DNA of 64,000 nucleotides, taken from the NCBI GenBank assembly GCA_008012315.1, contig SSEL01000032.1, positions 186,001-250,000 of the forward strand. Direction: 5' to 3'. Numbering within the stretch: position 1 is the first letter of the stretch; every line of letters begins with the position of its first letter. Origin of the DNA: Rhodospirillaceae bacterium. GTDB taxonomy: Bacteria > Pseudomonadota > Alphaproteobacteria > Dongiales > Dongiaceae. The translations under genes were made by a program, and so were the position numbers. Of this stretch, positions 18,684 to 28,751 are shown one piece after another. The notes below the pieces were generated by a model. It ran no database searches. It saw only the letters and a list, made by a program, of their open reading frames with translations, and was not told where the DNA came from.

Positions 18684-20465
18684 ATGCAGTCGACCAATAC
18701 GCCTAGCGACTCCTCACTTGGCAATGTTTATCGCGTCCTGCGCAAGCATGGCATTTGGCGACAGATTCCGATCGTCACCGGCCTTCTGGTGACCGGCGTT
18801 CTCGACGGCATCAGCCTGACGACCCTGCTCCCGATGATCAGCATGCTGACCGGCAATGTCGATGGCAAAACCGGCCCGTTGCAGCGCTATATACAAGAAA
18901 TTTTCCAAGCCCTGCACTTACCGCTCAATCTCGGTTTTCTGTGCTCTGTCGTGATCGGATGTCTTGTCGTCAAGGCCGTGATCACGTTGCAGATCAATAA
19001 ATATGTCAACGTCGTCGTCGCTGAAATCTGTCGGGAGCTGCGCCAGACGCTGATCAGCAGATTGTTGGAAGCCCGGTGGTCTTATTTTACCGTCAACCCT
19101 GTAGGGCGCTTCGTCGCGACGATGATACCCGAAGCAAACTGGGCAGGTTATGCCTATCGGGCGGCGCTCAATGTGTCGATGCAGGTTGTCAGGGCCATTA
19201 TCCTGGCGCTGGTCGCGCTGATTTTCGGTTGGCGCACGGCGGCGGTCGCCGTGGCACTTGGCCTCCTCATGGGGCTGGCATTGCGATTCCTGACCCGTAC
19301 ATCGCGAACCGCAGCCAAGGCATTTCGAACCTCATTGTCCGGTCTCGTCGCAGATCTCACTGACTTGATCATCGGCTACAAACCGCTGAAGGCCATGGGG
19401 CGGGAAAGCATTCTAATTGCCAGGCTGCGCTCGGAGACCAAAGCGATCCGCCGATCGATGTATGATTTGGTCATGATGCAGCAATTGTCGGGCGCTTTGC
19501 CCGACTTCCTTATCGGCTGCACCTTGGCGTTCGGTATCTATGTCGTAAATCTATTCTTCGGCATTACGATCGAACCCCTTTTGGCCTTTGGCATCGCGAC
19601 ATACGGCCTCATGAATTCGGTTTCGAAAATCCAGAAATCGATGCAGGAACTGGCCCAGTCGGACAATATGTACTGGGCGGTCCAGGCAACCATTGCGGAA
19701 GTCGAAGAGGCCGGGGAACCGCATCGTGGTACTGCCAAGCCGGCCCTTACACAGGACTGCCGATTGGAAAATGTTTCGTTCTCCTATGGGCGCGGCGCTG
19801 TATTGAACGATGTCTCCATTGAAATCCCGGCCGGCGGCATCACCACGCTGATAGGTGAATCCGGATCGGGCAAGACAACGGTCGCGGATTTGCTGCTCGG
19901 CCTGTTCCTGCCGGAATCAGGTCGCATTCTGATCGACGGGGTCGATCTGAAAGAAATCGACATACGCCAGTGGCGTTCGATGATCGGCTATGTTCCTCAG
20001 GAAGTGTTGATGTTCAATGACACGATCCTGGCAAACATTGCTTTGGGCGATCCGTCCATCACCGAAGTCGAAGTGATCGAGGCGTTGAAGGTCGCCGGCG
20101 TATACGACTTCATCATGAGTTTGCCCGGCGGGCTGCAAACGCTGGTCGGCGAACGCGGCATGATGATTTCCGGCGGCCAGCGCCAGCGCATCGCGCTTGC
20201 CCGCGCGCTTGTCCATCGGCCGCAATTGCTGATTTTGGATGAAGCGACAAGCGCCCTTGATCCGCAGACCGAAGCGGAGATCTGTGCGGCGGTGCGGCGG
20301 CAGGCCGGACAAATCACCGTCCTGGCGATCACCCATCAACCGTCTTGGGTCGATGCCGCCGACCGGATCTATCTGATCGACAGAGGCCGGGCTCATCTCC
20401 GTGATCGCCGGGCCGATGGCGGATCCGACGAACGTTTCAGGACGAATGTTTCGCGGCCAGCGTAA
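18684..20465 (+). CDS. ABC exporter, fused permease-ATPase (MsbA/PglK type)
   Basis: 593 residues. An N-terminal six-helix membrane domain (VTGLLVTGVLDGISLTTLL; NLGFLCSVVIGCLVVKAVI) is followed by a nucleotide-binding domain with Walker A GESGSGKTTVAD, signature ISGGQRQRIALARA and Walker B LLILDEATSALD. Half-transporters of this architecture dimerise and flip lipids or lipid-linked glycans. The 3' end overlaps the convergent ABC gene by 29 bp. After YLIDRGRA the last 25 residues look unusual, and another frame also reads plausibly, so a small 3' frameshift cannot be excluded. The substrate is unknown. Confidence 0.88.
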   Translation: MQSTNTPSDSSLGNVYRVLRKHGIWRQIPIVTGLLVTGVLDGISLTTLLPMISMLTGNVDGKTGPLQRYIQEIFQALHLPLNLGFLCSVVIGCLVVKAVITLQINKYVNVVVAEICRELRQTLISRLLEARWSYFTVNPVGRFVATMIPEANWAGYAYRAALNVSMQVVRAIILALVALIFGWRTAAVAVALGLLMGLALRFLTRTSRTAAKAFRTSLSGLVADLTDLIIGYKPLKAMGRESILIARLRSETKAIRRSMYDLVMMQQLSGALPDFLIGCTLAFGIYVVNLFFGITIEPLLAFGIATYGLMNSVSKIQKSMQELAQSDNMYWAVQATIAEVEEAGEPHRGTAKPALTQDCRLENVSFSYGRGAVLNDVSIEIPAGGITTLIGESGSGKTTVADLLLGLFLPESGRILIDGVDLKEIDIRQWRSMIGYVPQEVLMFNDTILANIALGDPSITEVEVIEALKVAGVYDFIMSLPGGLQTLVGERGMMISGGQRQRIALARALVHRPQLLILDEATSALDPQTEAEICAAVRRQAGQITVLAITHQPSWVDAADRIYLIDRGRAHLRDRRADGGSDERFRTNVSRPA

Positions 20466-22140
20466 CTGAACCGTTTTCCATCTCGTAAATGCGGTCCGCC
20501 GCATCGATCCACAGCGATTGATGCGTGATGGCGAGGATTGTTCGTTGGCCGGCCAGGCTGCGGACGCTGCCGCAGATCTCGAGGGCGGTCTCATGATCCA
20601 ATGCACTGGTCGCCTCGTCGAGGATCAGCAGGCTGGGATCGTTGATCAGTGCGCGGGCAATGGAAAGCCGCTGCCGTTGTCCGCCGGAAAGAAGATTTCC
20701 ACGCACGCCCACGACTTCATCGAGGCCTGCGGGCAATTTGGAAACGAATTGCCAGGCACCGGCCAGTTTCAGCGCGGCTTCAATGCGTGCGTTGTCGATC
20801 GTGGCATCCCCCAGCGTGACATTGTGGGCAACAGTGTCATTGAACAGGATATTGTCCTGGGGGATATAGCCGATGCGATTTCTCCATTGCTTCAGGTCGG
20901 CGTCTTTCAACGAAGCGCCGTCGATCAGAACTTGGCCGCTGCGCGGCTGATGAAGCCCAACCAGCAGATCGGCGATCGTCGTCTTGCCGGAACCGGACGG
21001 GCCGATGATGGTCGTAACCTTTCCGGCCTCGATCGCAATATTGATATCCTTCATCACATCGCGGCTGGGATAGGCGAAGCTGACATCGGCGAAACGGGCT
21101 TCATTCTGCAAAGTGAGCGAACTGCCCTTTTGCATTTGCTCAGCTTCGCCCTCGGTTTCCTTGATCAAGGCGACTGTCGACCAGAAAGCGGAAGAGTCGA
21201 TGAACATACCCTGCATGCCGGCACGGATTTCACCGATTTTCGCCGCAATTCGGCGTAGCAGCCAGATGGTCGCAACCAAGGCCTCGAAAGGCATATCGAA
21301 ATAGTTGTAGCCGAAATAAATACCGGTCACGAGGAACCCGGCGAGCAAGGGGTCCTGAAGTGCGACGACTGCAGCATTGCTGTCGTTTTCCCGCCGCAAT
21401 GCACGGCTTAGCTTATCGATATCGGTATCGAACACTGCGGCAATGTGGCCGTGACGGTTCATCGCCTTCAATGCTTTGATATTCGTCAGGACCTCGGTAA
21501 CGGCGCCGGCCAGTCGCTGGTTGTATTTGGTTTTTCCCTGGCCTGCGCGTTTCGCCATTCGCATATAGCGAGATACAGCGAACCACAGGAACACGCAAAG
21601 AACCACAGCCGCGACGGAGAATTGCCAGGAAATGAAAAGCGCGCCGACGAAATAAACCAGAATCTCCACAAATTTCGCGAAGATGAGGCCGGCTTGCTTG
21701 AAGGCTGTCGCCGAGCGATCCGAATCTGTACTGATGGCAGCCGTGAAACGCCCAGTCGGTTGCGACGTGAAGAAGCTCCAGCGAGCCCTCATGATCCCAT
21801 CGATGAGCCGAAGGCGCAGCCGCGTACTGAGATTGGCGACTTCCTGTCCCACGAAGACCAGGCCAGCCATGCTGAGCACGAATTTCGCGAACATCATAAC
21901 GATCATGAAAGCCAGAAGGGTGCCCAATGTGATCGGCAGATTGAAATAGGCAAGGATGTCGGTAACGATCCGCTCGACCAGCTTGTCCGATTTCTGGACA
22001 TTGTTGGTCGCCATGGAAATGATCGGCCAAAGCGTGGCGATGCTGAGATTCTCGGCAAGGCTGCCGAGAAGCAGCGCGCCGATCATCAGGAACTGCCGCT
22101 GATATCCGGTATAGAAAAAGATACGAAAAATACTAAGCAT
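20437..22140 (-). CDS. ABC exporter, fused permease-ATPase (second copy)
   Basis: 567 residues from ATG 22140 (MLSIFRIFFYTGYQ). The open frame extends to 22,200 without support. Six membrane helices are followed by an ATPase with Walker A GPSGSGKTTIADLL, signature LLSGGQRQRLSIARA and Walker B LLILDEATSALD. It has the same overall layout as the convergent exporter at 18,684-20,465, although the membrane domains differ, so they are homologues rather than a recent duplication. They could form a heterodimer or serve two substrates. It is followed on the same strand, 91 bp upstream, by the unknown 659-residue gene. Confidence 0.88.
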   Translation of the reverse strand: MLSIFRIFFYTGYQRQFLMIGALLLGSLAENLSIATLWPIISMATNNVQKSDKLVERIVTDILAYFNLPITLGTLLAFMIVMMFAKFVLSMAGLVFVGQEVANLSTRLRLRLIDGIMRARWSFFTSQPTGRFTAAISTDSDRSATAFKQAGLIFAKFVEILVYFVGALFISWQFSVAAVVLCVFLWFAVSRYMRMAKRAGQGKTKYNQRLAGAVTEVLTNIKALKAMNRHGHIAAVFDTDIDKLSRALRRENDSNAAVVALQDPLLAGFLVTGIYFGYNYFDMPFEALVATIWLLRRIAAKIGEIRAGMQGMFIDSSAFWSTVALIKETEGEAEQMQKGSSLTLQNEARFADVSFAYPSRDVMKDINIAIEAGKVTTIIGPSGSGKTTIADLLVGLHQPRSGQVLIDGASLKDADLKQWRNRIGYIPQDNILFNDTVAHNVTLGDATIDNARIEAALKLAGAWQFVSKLPAGLDEVVGVRGNLLSGGQRQRLSIARALINDPSLLILDEATSALDHETALEICGSVRSLAGQRTILAITHQSLWIDAADRIYEMENGSVTLAAKHSS

Positions 22141-22231
22141 GAAATTTGACGATCTGTTCGATTTGTCGGCGGGCCGGCGCAGCATGCGGCTGCAGCACAT
22201 CTAACCCGATTGCGGTTTCCGCCACCTGCCC

Positions 22232-24211
22232 TCAATATCCCCAAAGGTGCTGCAGCCCAACGGCACCTTGCGGTGACAGGCCAAGCACATGCGCCGTGAC
22301 GTCAGCATCCGCGGATTTGACCTGAAGCGTGCCGACGCCGCTTTCGCCGAGATGGGCTTGCAGCGTTGGCAGGACATCGTCAAGCCAGGTGATCTCCGCC
22401 CCGAATGCAGGCAGTGTGAGGAAGTGGCTGAGGCGGTGGCCAGTGTGATTGATCACGGCGACTTCGCAACGCGCCCGCATGCGGTAATTCAGATTGCCGC
22501 TGGCATTGGCGATGAAAACCCCGGTCCGGTATCCATCCCGGCAACGCACCCGGCCGATCAGATTGCTGCGGCCTATCACGGCAATGGAAGGGTGCAGCCA
22601 ATGCGGCAAGGTCGGAACCTGCGTTCCCAGGTTGCGCCATGAAGACTGGAATTCCGTCGCGTCCTGATCGCCGGTTTCCAGATGCCGCACGATCAGATCC
22701 GCCGTCGTGACGAGGCGCTGCGGCGCCAGGTCGATCTTCAGATGATCTGGCGTCACAAGAGCCATGACGGCCCGCTCGCGCGCCGCTTCGGGTGCTTCGG
22801 CCAGAACATCTTCGATGAAGGCAGGCCCAATGAAACCCTTATGGTAGCGCAAATCGCCGACACATTGCCCGGCGGCATCGTAAAAGCGCAGCCAGTAATC
22901 CTCGAAAGGCGGGTTCGAGGCATCAAAATTGAACCCGAAGCTCAGCTTCTGCGCGCCCCGCAAAACCGGCAGGCAACAGGGCTGGATCATGAAACCGGCT
23001 TTCACCGCCGCCTCGACGAGCTGGCGTTCCTCCGGCTTGAAGGCCGTATCGCCGCGGTTATCGACACCGACCTTGCAAAGATGGTTTCCGGACAGGCTGG
23101 CGATTTTGCCGGGGCGATCCGAAAAGCCTTCTTCCATCGCATACCAGAAGGACGTGCCATAGCCGCGGTAGGATGCGGCGTAGTAATGGCGTTCGGTGCT
23201 GGCGCGGTCGAGATAGGGGAAATGCACCTCTTCCACCGGCCGTTTGCGCTGGCGAGTCTGCCGTGTCCTCTCATTGCCAAGCTCAACGACCACGGCATCG
23301 TCGCTGCCCATATCGAGATCGTAATTGGGCACCGTCATGACCACATGGCCCCGCCGCAGAACACTGTCGATCAGGCGGAATTCCTGCGTTTTGTTCGGGC
23401 TTTTGAAAAACTGGTGCGACCCGTGAACAATGGTGAAGGAATCCTTCCAGAACACATCGGCACAGGGCCTGAAACGATAATGCCGGCCGCGGGTCAGGGT
23501 CGGATGGGTAATCCAGATCTTCAGACAAATGGCGCCGTGCCGTGTACCCGCGAGATCATTCAGGTTGAGATTGATCGATTCATTCGGGCCGAGAATGAGA
23601 TAGCGACGTTTCACCTCGTCTTCGGCGATGACCTCGAAGCGGAATTGCAGCGGATCCTTGATGCCGAAGAATTCTTCGAAATGGTTGAAAACCAGGGCAT
23701 CGACATCATCGATCTCAGCGGGCACGGCGAGCGTTCCGCCGCAAAATTCCCAGTTTTCCGCAACCCAGTGCACAGGCTTGCTCGGTGCGAACTGATGCAT
23801 TTCCCGCAGCACGAGCCGGAAATTGGTCGCGGCATCCCGTCCACCGACGACCACGGCATCCCGGTCCGATAGCGCTTCCGGTGTGATCGGGCGGGCACCA
23901 TTCGGCTGATCGGCAAGAAAGTCGTTGGATAACCAGACGCAATCACGGCCGGGCGCTTGGCTGGAGAATGTCTGGAAGAAATTGGCATCGCCATAAACGG
24001 CAACGCGCTGTGCACCGTCGCGCTGCAATATGGCCAGGACATCGGGGATCGACTGGCTGGTTCGGGTTTTTTCACCGCCGCCGGCCGCTGCCGGGCCGCC
24101 TTTGAACCTTGACTGCTTCTTGCGGCCGACTAGCCGCTCCAGGCCAAGGAAGGAAGTTAATTTACGGCTGGCGTTTTTCCGCGACCCCAACTCGACATCT
24201 GCCGTCTTCAT
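22232..24211 (-). CDS. Unrecognised 659-residue protein of the surface/glycan island
   Basis: I do not recognise this family. No signal peptide or membrane segment is evident. A basic N-terminus (RKNASRKLTSFLGLERLVGRKK, cut) leads into an alpha/beta segment (AQRVAVYGDANFFQTF, DAVVVGGRDAATNFRLVLREM) that could be a Rossmann-like domain. The rest is rich in beta-strand patterns and aromatic residues (HYRFRPCADVFWKDSF, FEDYWLRFYDAAG), reminiscent of carbohydrate-binding folds. It is upstream of and on the same strand as an ABC exporter. A role in making or modifying the exported glycolipid is possible but unproven. Confidence 0.6.
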   Translation of the reverse strand: MKTADVELGSRKNASRKLTSFLGLERLVGRKKQSRFKGGPAAAGGGEKTRTSQSIPDVLAILQRDGAQRVAVYGDANFFQTFSSQAPGRDCVWLSNDFLADQPNGARPITPEALSDRDAVVVGGRDAATNFRLVLREMHQFAPSKPVHWVAENWEFCGGTLAVPAEIDDVDALVFNHFEEFFGIKDPLQFRFEVIAEDEVKRRYLILGPNESINLNLNDLAGTRHGAICLKIWITHPTLTRGRHYRFRPCADVFWKDSFTIVHGSHQFFKSPNKTQEFRLIDSVLRRGHVVMTVPNYDLDMGSDDAVVVELGNERTRQTRQRKRPVEEVHFPYLDRASTERHYYAASYRGYGTSFWYAMEEGFSDRPGKIASLSGNHLCKVGVDNRGDTAFKPEERQLVEAAVKAGFMIQPCCLPVLRGAQKLSFGFNFDASNPPFEDYWLRFYDAAGQCVGDLRYHKGFIGPAFIEDVLAEAPEAARERAVMALVTPDHLKIDLAPQRLVTTADLIVRHLETGDQDATEFQSSWRNLGTQVPTLPHWLHPSIAVIGRSNLIGRVRCRDGYRTGVFIANASGNLNYRMRARCEVAVINHTGHRLSHFLTLPAFGAEITWLDDVLPTLQAHLGESGVGTLQVKSADADVTAHVLGLSPQGAVGLQHLWGY

Positions 24212-24360
24212 ACCAGATTGCTCAAATTATCTACGAAAAATTGTAGTCTCTGGAGACTACCGTCGAACTTGCTGATTCGCCCGACTTTTGCTAATGACCG
24301 GCAAATCCTAGGGGCAGGCTTTGCCCTTCGCAATCAATCTTTTATGCGACCCAGGCTCTG

Positions 24361-26088
24361 ATGACTGAACGCCTTACACCGACAACCAGCCCGGGGCTGC
24401 CTTTTCGCTGCGCCGAATTCGAGACGATGTGCCAAGCGCTCGATTACGCGGCCCAGGGCGACACAGGGTACAATTTTTTCAATGCCAAGGGTGAGTTACA
24501 GCGCAGCCTGCCCTATCGGGAATTGCGCGATCAAGCGCGTTCATTCGCGCGGCATTTGCTCGGCCTGGGCCTTGAACCGGGCGACCGCGTGATCCTGGTT
24601 GCAGATACCGATGCCGATTTCATGATCGCCTTCATGGGGTGTCAGTATGCCGCGGTCCTGCCGGTTCCGGTCGCCATTCCCACCAGTCTGGGCGGAAAAG
24701 ACGCCTATATTGCCCAATTGCGTCACCAGATCGAGGGATGCGACGCCAAAGCCGTGATGGCGCCGGAATCGCTGGGCGCCATCCTGCAGCAGGCGGCAGT
24801 CGGTCTGCCGCTCAAGCTGGCGGGTTCGCCGAAGGACTTCTGGGCGGCCCCCGCTTCCACTCAGGATCCCCGCCCCGCTGGGGCGGATGGCTTGAGCTAT
24901 CTTCAATATTCGTCGGGCAGCACGCGTTTCCCCAAGGGCATTCAGATCACGCATCGGGTTTTCATGGCGAATGCCTATGCGATCGCTCAGGACGGATTGC
25001 GCGTCAATTCGGGGGATCGCTGCACCTCCTGGCTGCCGCTCTATCACGATATGGGGCTGGTCGGCTTCATGCTGGTGCCCATGACGACCCAGATGTCGGT
25101 GGACTATATCCCGACCCGTGATTTCGCGCGGCGATCCCTGACCTGGCTGAAGTTGATCTCCGACCATGGCGGTACACTCTCCTATTCGCCGAGCTTCGGT
25201 TATGATCTCTGTACGCGCCGGATGCGCGACGATGGCGACAAGTTCGACCTGAGCTCCTGGCGCGCGGCTGGGATCGGCGGCGACATGGTGCAGCATGAAA
25301 CGCTGCAGCGTTTTTCAACGACATTCGGTCCGCACGGCTTTCGCAAGACGGCCTTCGTGCCGAGCTATGGGATGGCGGAAACCACCCTGGCAATGAGTTT
25401 CGCGCCGCTCGACCGGGAATACCGGGTGGATTATGTCGATCGGCAAGAGCTTGCCCACCATCATCGGGCTGTGCCGGCAGAGCCGGGACCGGCCGCCCGG
25501 GGCTTTGTCGCCTGCGGTCGTGCCTTGATCGGCCATGCTTTCGAAATCCGCGACGCCAATGGCAAGCTTTGCCCGGACCGGCAAGTGGGCAAGATTTTCT
25601 TCAAAGGCCCCAGTGTGACGACGGGGTATTTCCAGGAACCGGCATTGACCCAGGACGCCTTGTCGGCGGATGGCTGGCTCGATACCGGCGATCTCGGCTA
25701 TATGCTGGATGGCCAGATCGTTATCACCGGCCGGGCGAAAGACCTGATCATCATTGCCGGCCGCAATGTCTGGCCGCAGGACCTGGAATGGGCTGCCGAG
25801 GAATTGCCGGAATTGCGCCGCGGTGATGCCGCCGCCTTTTCCATTGAGGACGGTGAAAGCGAGGCGATTGTCGTGCTGGTGCAATGCCGCGTGACGGAAC
25901 CGGAGGCGAAGGCCAAGCTGGCCAAGGATATTGCGGCGGTGCTGCAGAAATCGGCCGGTGTCGAAGCGCGGATCGTCTTCATTCCGCCCCATGGCCTGCC
26001 CCAGACCTCATCGGGGAAACTGAGCCGGGCCAAGGCCAAGGCTAATTATCTTAGCGGTGTCTACGACGCCGATACCGGAACCAAGTAG
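24361..26088 (+). CDS. Fatty acyl-AMP ligase (acyl-activating enzyme for sphingolipid synthesis)
   Basis: 575 residues from ATG 24361. The adenylation signature YSSGSTRFPKG is at residues 183-193, with later motifs SYGMAETTLAMSF, LDTGDLGYMLDGQIVITGRAKDLII and PQTSSGKLSRAKAK carrying the C-terminal catalytic Lys. Sequence style is FAAL, the class that loads acyl-AMP onto an acyl carrier protein rather than CoA. The neighbouring acyl carrier protein (27,225) and serine palmitoyltransferase (27,506) make acyl-ACP supply for long-chain-base synthesis the obvious role, as in Caulobacter. Its stop overlaps the next start by one base. Confidence 0.88.
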   Translation: MTERLTPTTSPGLPFRCAEFETMCQALDYAAQGDTGYNFFNAKGELQRSLPYRELRDQARSFARHLLGLGLEPGDRVILVADTDADFMIAFMGCQYAAVLPVPVAIPTSLGGKDAYIAQLRHQIEGCDAKAVMAPESLGAILQQAAVGLPLKLAGSPKDFWAAPASTQDPRPAGADGLSYLQYSSGSTRFPKGIQITHRVFMANAYAIAQDGLRVNSGDRCTSWLPLYHDMGLVGFMLVPMTTQMSVDYIPTRDFARRSLTWLKLISDHGGTLSYSPSFGYDLCTRRMRDDGDKFDLSSWRAAGIGGDMVQHETLQRFSTTFGPHGFRKTAFVPSYGMAETTLAMSFAPLDREYRVDYVDRQELAHHHRAVPAEPGPAARGFVACGRALIGHAFEIRDANGKLCPDRQVGKIFFKGPSVTTGYFQEPALTQDALSADGWLDTGDLGYMLDGQIVITGRAKDLIIIAGRNVWPQDLEWAAEELPELRRGDAAAFSIEDGESEAIVVLVQCRVTEPEAKAKLAKDIAAVLQKSAGVEARIVFIPPHGLPQTSSGKLSRAKAKANYLSGVYDADTGTK

Positions 26089-27056
26089 TGTCCGGTCACA
26101 AGGTCGTCGCGGTGACCGGGGCGACCGGCTTTATCGGCCAGGCTCTGGTCAGATCTTTGGCCGATTCGGCATTGCGGCCGCGCCTGCTGGTCCGGCGGTT
26201 CCCGCGCGGTGCGCTGCCGGCGGCGCAGCCGGTTGAAATCGTCCTTGGCGATCTCGATGAGCCGTCCAGTCTCGAAAAGCTGCTGAACGGGGCGGATGCC
26301 GTCATCCATCTGGCGGGGCTGATCAAGGCGCCGAATGCGGCCGCTTTCTTCGCCGCCAATGTCGAGGGGACGGAGCGGCTTCTATCGGCGGCCGGCAAGG
26401 TCAATCCCGAAGCGGCATTTCTGCATGTTTCCTCCCTGGCGGCCCGGGAACCCTCGCTTTCGCCCTATGCGGCCAGCAAGCGTGCCGGTGAAGACAAGGT
26501 GGCCGCCGCGGCGGGAGGCCGCCCGTGGCTGATCCTGCGCCCGCCCGCCGTTTATGGCCCGGGCGACCCGGCCACCTTGCCCCTTTTTCAGGCGGCCAGC
26601 CTGGGAGTCGTTCCGTATCCGGCGGCGCCTCAAGCCCGGGTCTCGCTCATTCATGTCGCGGATCTTGCCGAGGCGATTACCTGCCTTACCCGCGCATTGC
26701 TGTCGGGGCAAGGGGTGTCGGGCAGATCTTTTGAAATCGATGACGGTCATGCCGGCGGATATCAATGGGCACAGCTCATCGCGGCCTTGCGGGCGGCCAC
26801 AGGGCGTCAGGTTCGCGGCTGCCGGTTGCCGCGCTGGCTCATGGCCATGGTCGCGCAGGTCAATGCCGGCAAAGTCCGTCTGACCGGCCGGGCGGAAGTG
26901 CTCATGCCCCATAAAGTCGCCGAACTATACCATGGCAATTGGGTCGCCGAGGGCGGCTCCCTGCCCCCGGATCTCTGCTGGCGCCCCGAATTCAATCTTA
27001 CAAATGGTTTTCAAGACACGTTGGACTGGTACCGACTGAACTCATGGGTCGGATAA
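26088..27056 (+). CDS. cerR: NAD(P)-dependent epimerase/dehydratase, CerR-type ceramide reductase candidate
   Basis: 322 residues from a GTG at 26,088 that overlaps the FAAL stop. An extended short-chain dehydrogenase: Rossmann motif TGATGFIG at residues 10-17 and catalytic YAASK (Tyr127, Lys131). In Caulobacter, CerR of this family reduces the keto group of the sphingolipid intermediate. The place between the FAAL and the ACP/SPT pair supports the same job here. The symbol rests on context plus fold; a sugar or sterol epimerase would look similar. Confidence 0.75.
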   Translation: MSGHKVVAVTGATGFIGQALVRSLADSALRPRLLVRRFPRGALPAAQPVEIVLGDLDEPSSLEKLLNGADAVIHLAGLIKAPNAAAFFAANVEGTERLLSAAGKVNPEAAFLHVSSLAAREPSLSPYAASKRAGEDKVAAAAGGRPWLILRPPAVYGPGDPATLPLFQAASLGVVPYPAAPQARVSLIHVADLAEAITCLTRALLSGQGVSGRSFEIDDGHAGGYQWAQLIAALRAATGRQVRGCRLPRWLMAMVAQVNAGKVRLTGRAEVLMPHKVAELYHGNWVAEGGSLPPDLCWRPEFNLTNGFQDTLDWYRLNSWVG

Positions 27057-27224
27057 GTTTCTCCTTCCAACACCTTGAAACAATGCGTTTGTTACATTTC
27101 GAAACAATTTGTCATTTAACGCTGGGATCGAAATCTACGAAAAGCTTCTTAGCTGGATCGAGGTTGTCGATTCACGGCTAACGTGTTGGCGGGGGCCAAG
27201 GAAATCCCTGCTTGGGCAGATTGA

Positions 27225-27503
27225 GTGGAAATGGAAATGTTGCAGGCGTCTCAGCCCCTATCGCTGGAGAATGTATTCACGGAAGTCGCCCAGTTGATGG
27301 ATCGCTTCCGCAAAGGGGACGCTCCGATCACCATGGATACGGATATTGCCCAGGATTTGAACATGGATTCGCTGGCTGTCATGGACCTCATGATGGAACT
27401 GGAAGACAAGTTCGACGTCTCGATCCCGCTCAACATGGTGCCGGAGATCGTGAGCGTGGGACAGCTCGCCCAGACCATCCTCGACAGCAAGAAGGGGGCT
27501 TAA
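27225..27503 (+). CDS. Acyl carrier protein dedicated to sphingolipid synthesis
   Basis: Up to 92 residues (GTG 27225; in-frame ATGs at 27231 and 27237 are equally possible). The phosphopantetheine attachment motif is NMDSLAVMDL with Ser49, in a typical acidic four-helix ACP. It is 2 bp upstream of serine palmitoyltransferase, so it probably delivers the acyl chain charged by the FAAL to that enzyme. The 168-bp gap upstream (27,057-27,224) may carry its promoter; no clear -35/-10 was found. Confidence 0.9.
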   Translation: MEMEMLQASQPLSLENVFTEVAQLMDRFRKGDAPITMDTDIAQDLNMDSLAVMDLMMELEDKFDVSIPLNMVPEIVSVGQLAQTILDSKKGA

Positions 27504-27505
27504 TT

Positions 27506-28729
27506 ATGGGTTTGTTCGATCGCTTCAAGTCGGTGCGCGACGCGCATGGCGCACTGAAAGCCTGCGGCGGTGATCCGTTCGGCGTCCAAATGGAACGCGT
27601 TCTGTCGACCACCGAGGCGATGATCGAAGGGCGGCGGACGATCCTGTGCGGCACCAACAATTATCTCGGCCTGACCTTCGATCCGGACAGTGTCGCCGCA
27701 GCCCAGCAGGCAATTGCCGATTTCGGCACCGGCACGACCGGTTCGCGGATCGCCAACGGCTCCTATAGCGGCCACCAGGCGCTGGAGCAGGACCTGGCCG
27801 ATTTCTACGGCAAGAAGCACTGCATGGTCTTCACCACCGGCTATCAGGCCAATCTGGGCGCCATCTCCACCCTGGCCGGCCCCAACGACTTCCTGATCAT
27901 CGATGCCGACAGCCATGCCAGCATCTACGATGCTTGCCGCCTGGGCAGCGCCACGGTGATCCGCTTCAAGCACAACGACCCGGCCGATCTCGACCGGCGT
28001 CTGGCCCGTATCGCCAACGAGCCGGGCAACAAGATCATCGTCGTCGAAGGCATCTATTCGATGCTGGGCGACCATGCCCCGCTGAAGGAATTCGTCGAGG
28101 TCAAGAAGAAGCACGGCGCTTATTTGCTGGTCGATGAGGCCCATTCGATGGGGGTCATGGGTGCGACTGGCCGCGGCCTGCTGGAAGCCGAAGGCGTGGA
28201 CGACGATGTCGATTTCATCACCGGCACCTTCTCGAAGAGCATGGGCGCAATCGGTGGCTTCCTGATCTCCGATCATCCGGAATTCGACATCCTGCGCGTC
28301 GCCTGCCGGCCCTACATGTTCACGGCCTCGCTGCCGCCCTCCATCATCGCCTCAGTGCGCCAGTCGCTGGCGGTGTTGCGGGCGAAGCCGGAGCTGATGC
28401 GCAAGCTGTGGCAGAATGTCGACACGCTCTATAACGGCCTGCGGGCTGCCGGCTTCAAGCTGGGTGCCCAGAAGGGCCCGGTCGTCGCCGTTCACCTCAC
28501 CGATCCGGTGCTGGCCGGCGTGGCCTGGAACGCCCTGCTGAAGCGCGGCGTCTATGTGAACCTGGCTCTGCCGCCGGCCACGCCGAGCGGCACTGCCCTG
28601 CTCCGCTGCTCCGTCTGCGCGGCCCACAGCACCGAGCAGTTGGAACGTGTCGTGGAAGTCCTGATCGAAGTCGGCGAAGAACTCGGCCTGCTGCCGCAGC
28701 CGGCGCTGCGCATCGCCGCCGCCGAATAA
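27506..28729 (+). CDS. spt: Serine palmitoyltransferase (alpha-oxoamine synthase)
   Basis: 407 residues from ATG 27506 (MGLFDRFKSV). A PLP-dependent enzyme that condenses serine with an acyl thioester to give 3-ketosphinganine, the committed step of sphingolipid synthesis. The PLP Lys is in TFSKSMGAIGG (Lys244). The motifs GSRIANGSYSGHQALE, DADSHASIYDAC and VDEAHSMGVMG are typical of the family. AONS/KBL relatives are alike, but the ACP, FAAL, CerR and ceramide synthase-like neighbours favour SPT. It is followed by a strong terminator. Confidence 0.92.
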   Translation: MGLFDRFKSVRDAHGALKACGGDPFGVQMERVLSTTEAMIEGRRTILCGTNNYLGLTFDPDSVAAAQQAIADFGTGTTGSRIANGSYSGHQALEQDLADFYGKKHCMVFTTGYQANLGAISTLAGPNDFLIIDADSHASIYDACRLGSATVIRFKHNDPADLDRRLARIANEPGNKIIVVEGIYSMLGDHAPLKEFVEVKKKHGAYLLVDEAHSMGVMGATGRGLLEAEGVDDDVDFITGTFSKSMGAIGGFLISDHPEFDILRVACRPYMFTASLPPSIIASVRQSLAVLRAKPELMRKLWQNVDTLYNGLRAAGFKLGAQKGPVVAVHLTDPVLAGVAWNALLKRGVYVNLALPPATPSGTALLRCSVCAAHSTEQLERVVEVLIEVGEELGLLPQPALRIAAAE

Positions 28730-28751
28730 GCGGATTGATAAGGGGATGAAG

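Noticed and set aside
20340..20465. Frameshift at the 3' end of the first ABC exporter
   Set aside because: An alternative frame reads plausibly after LIDRGR, but the evidence is only a few residues, C-termini of ABC exporters vary, and all catalytic motifs are upstream.
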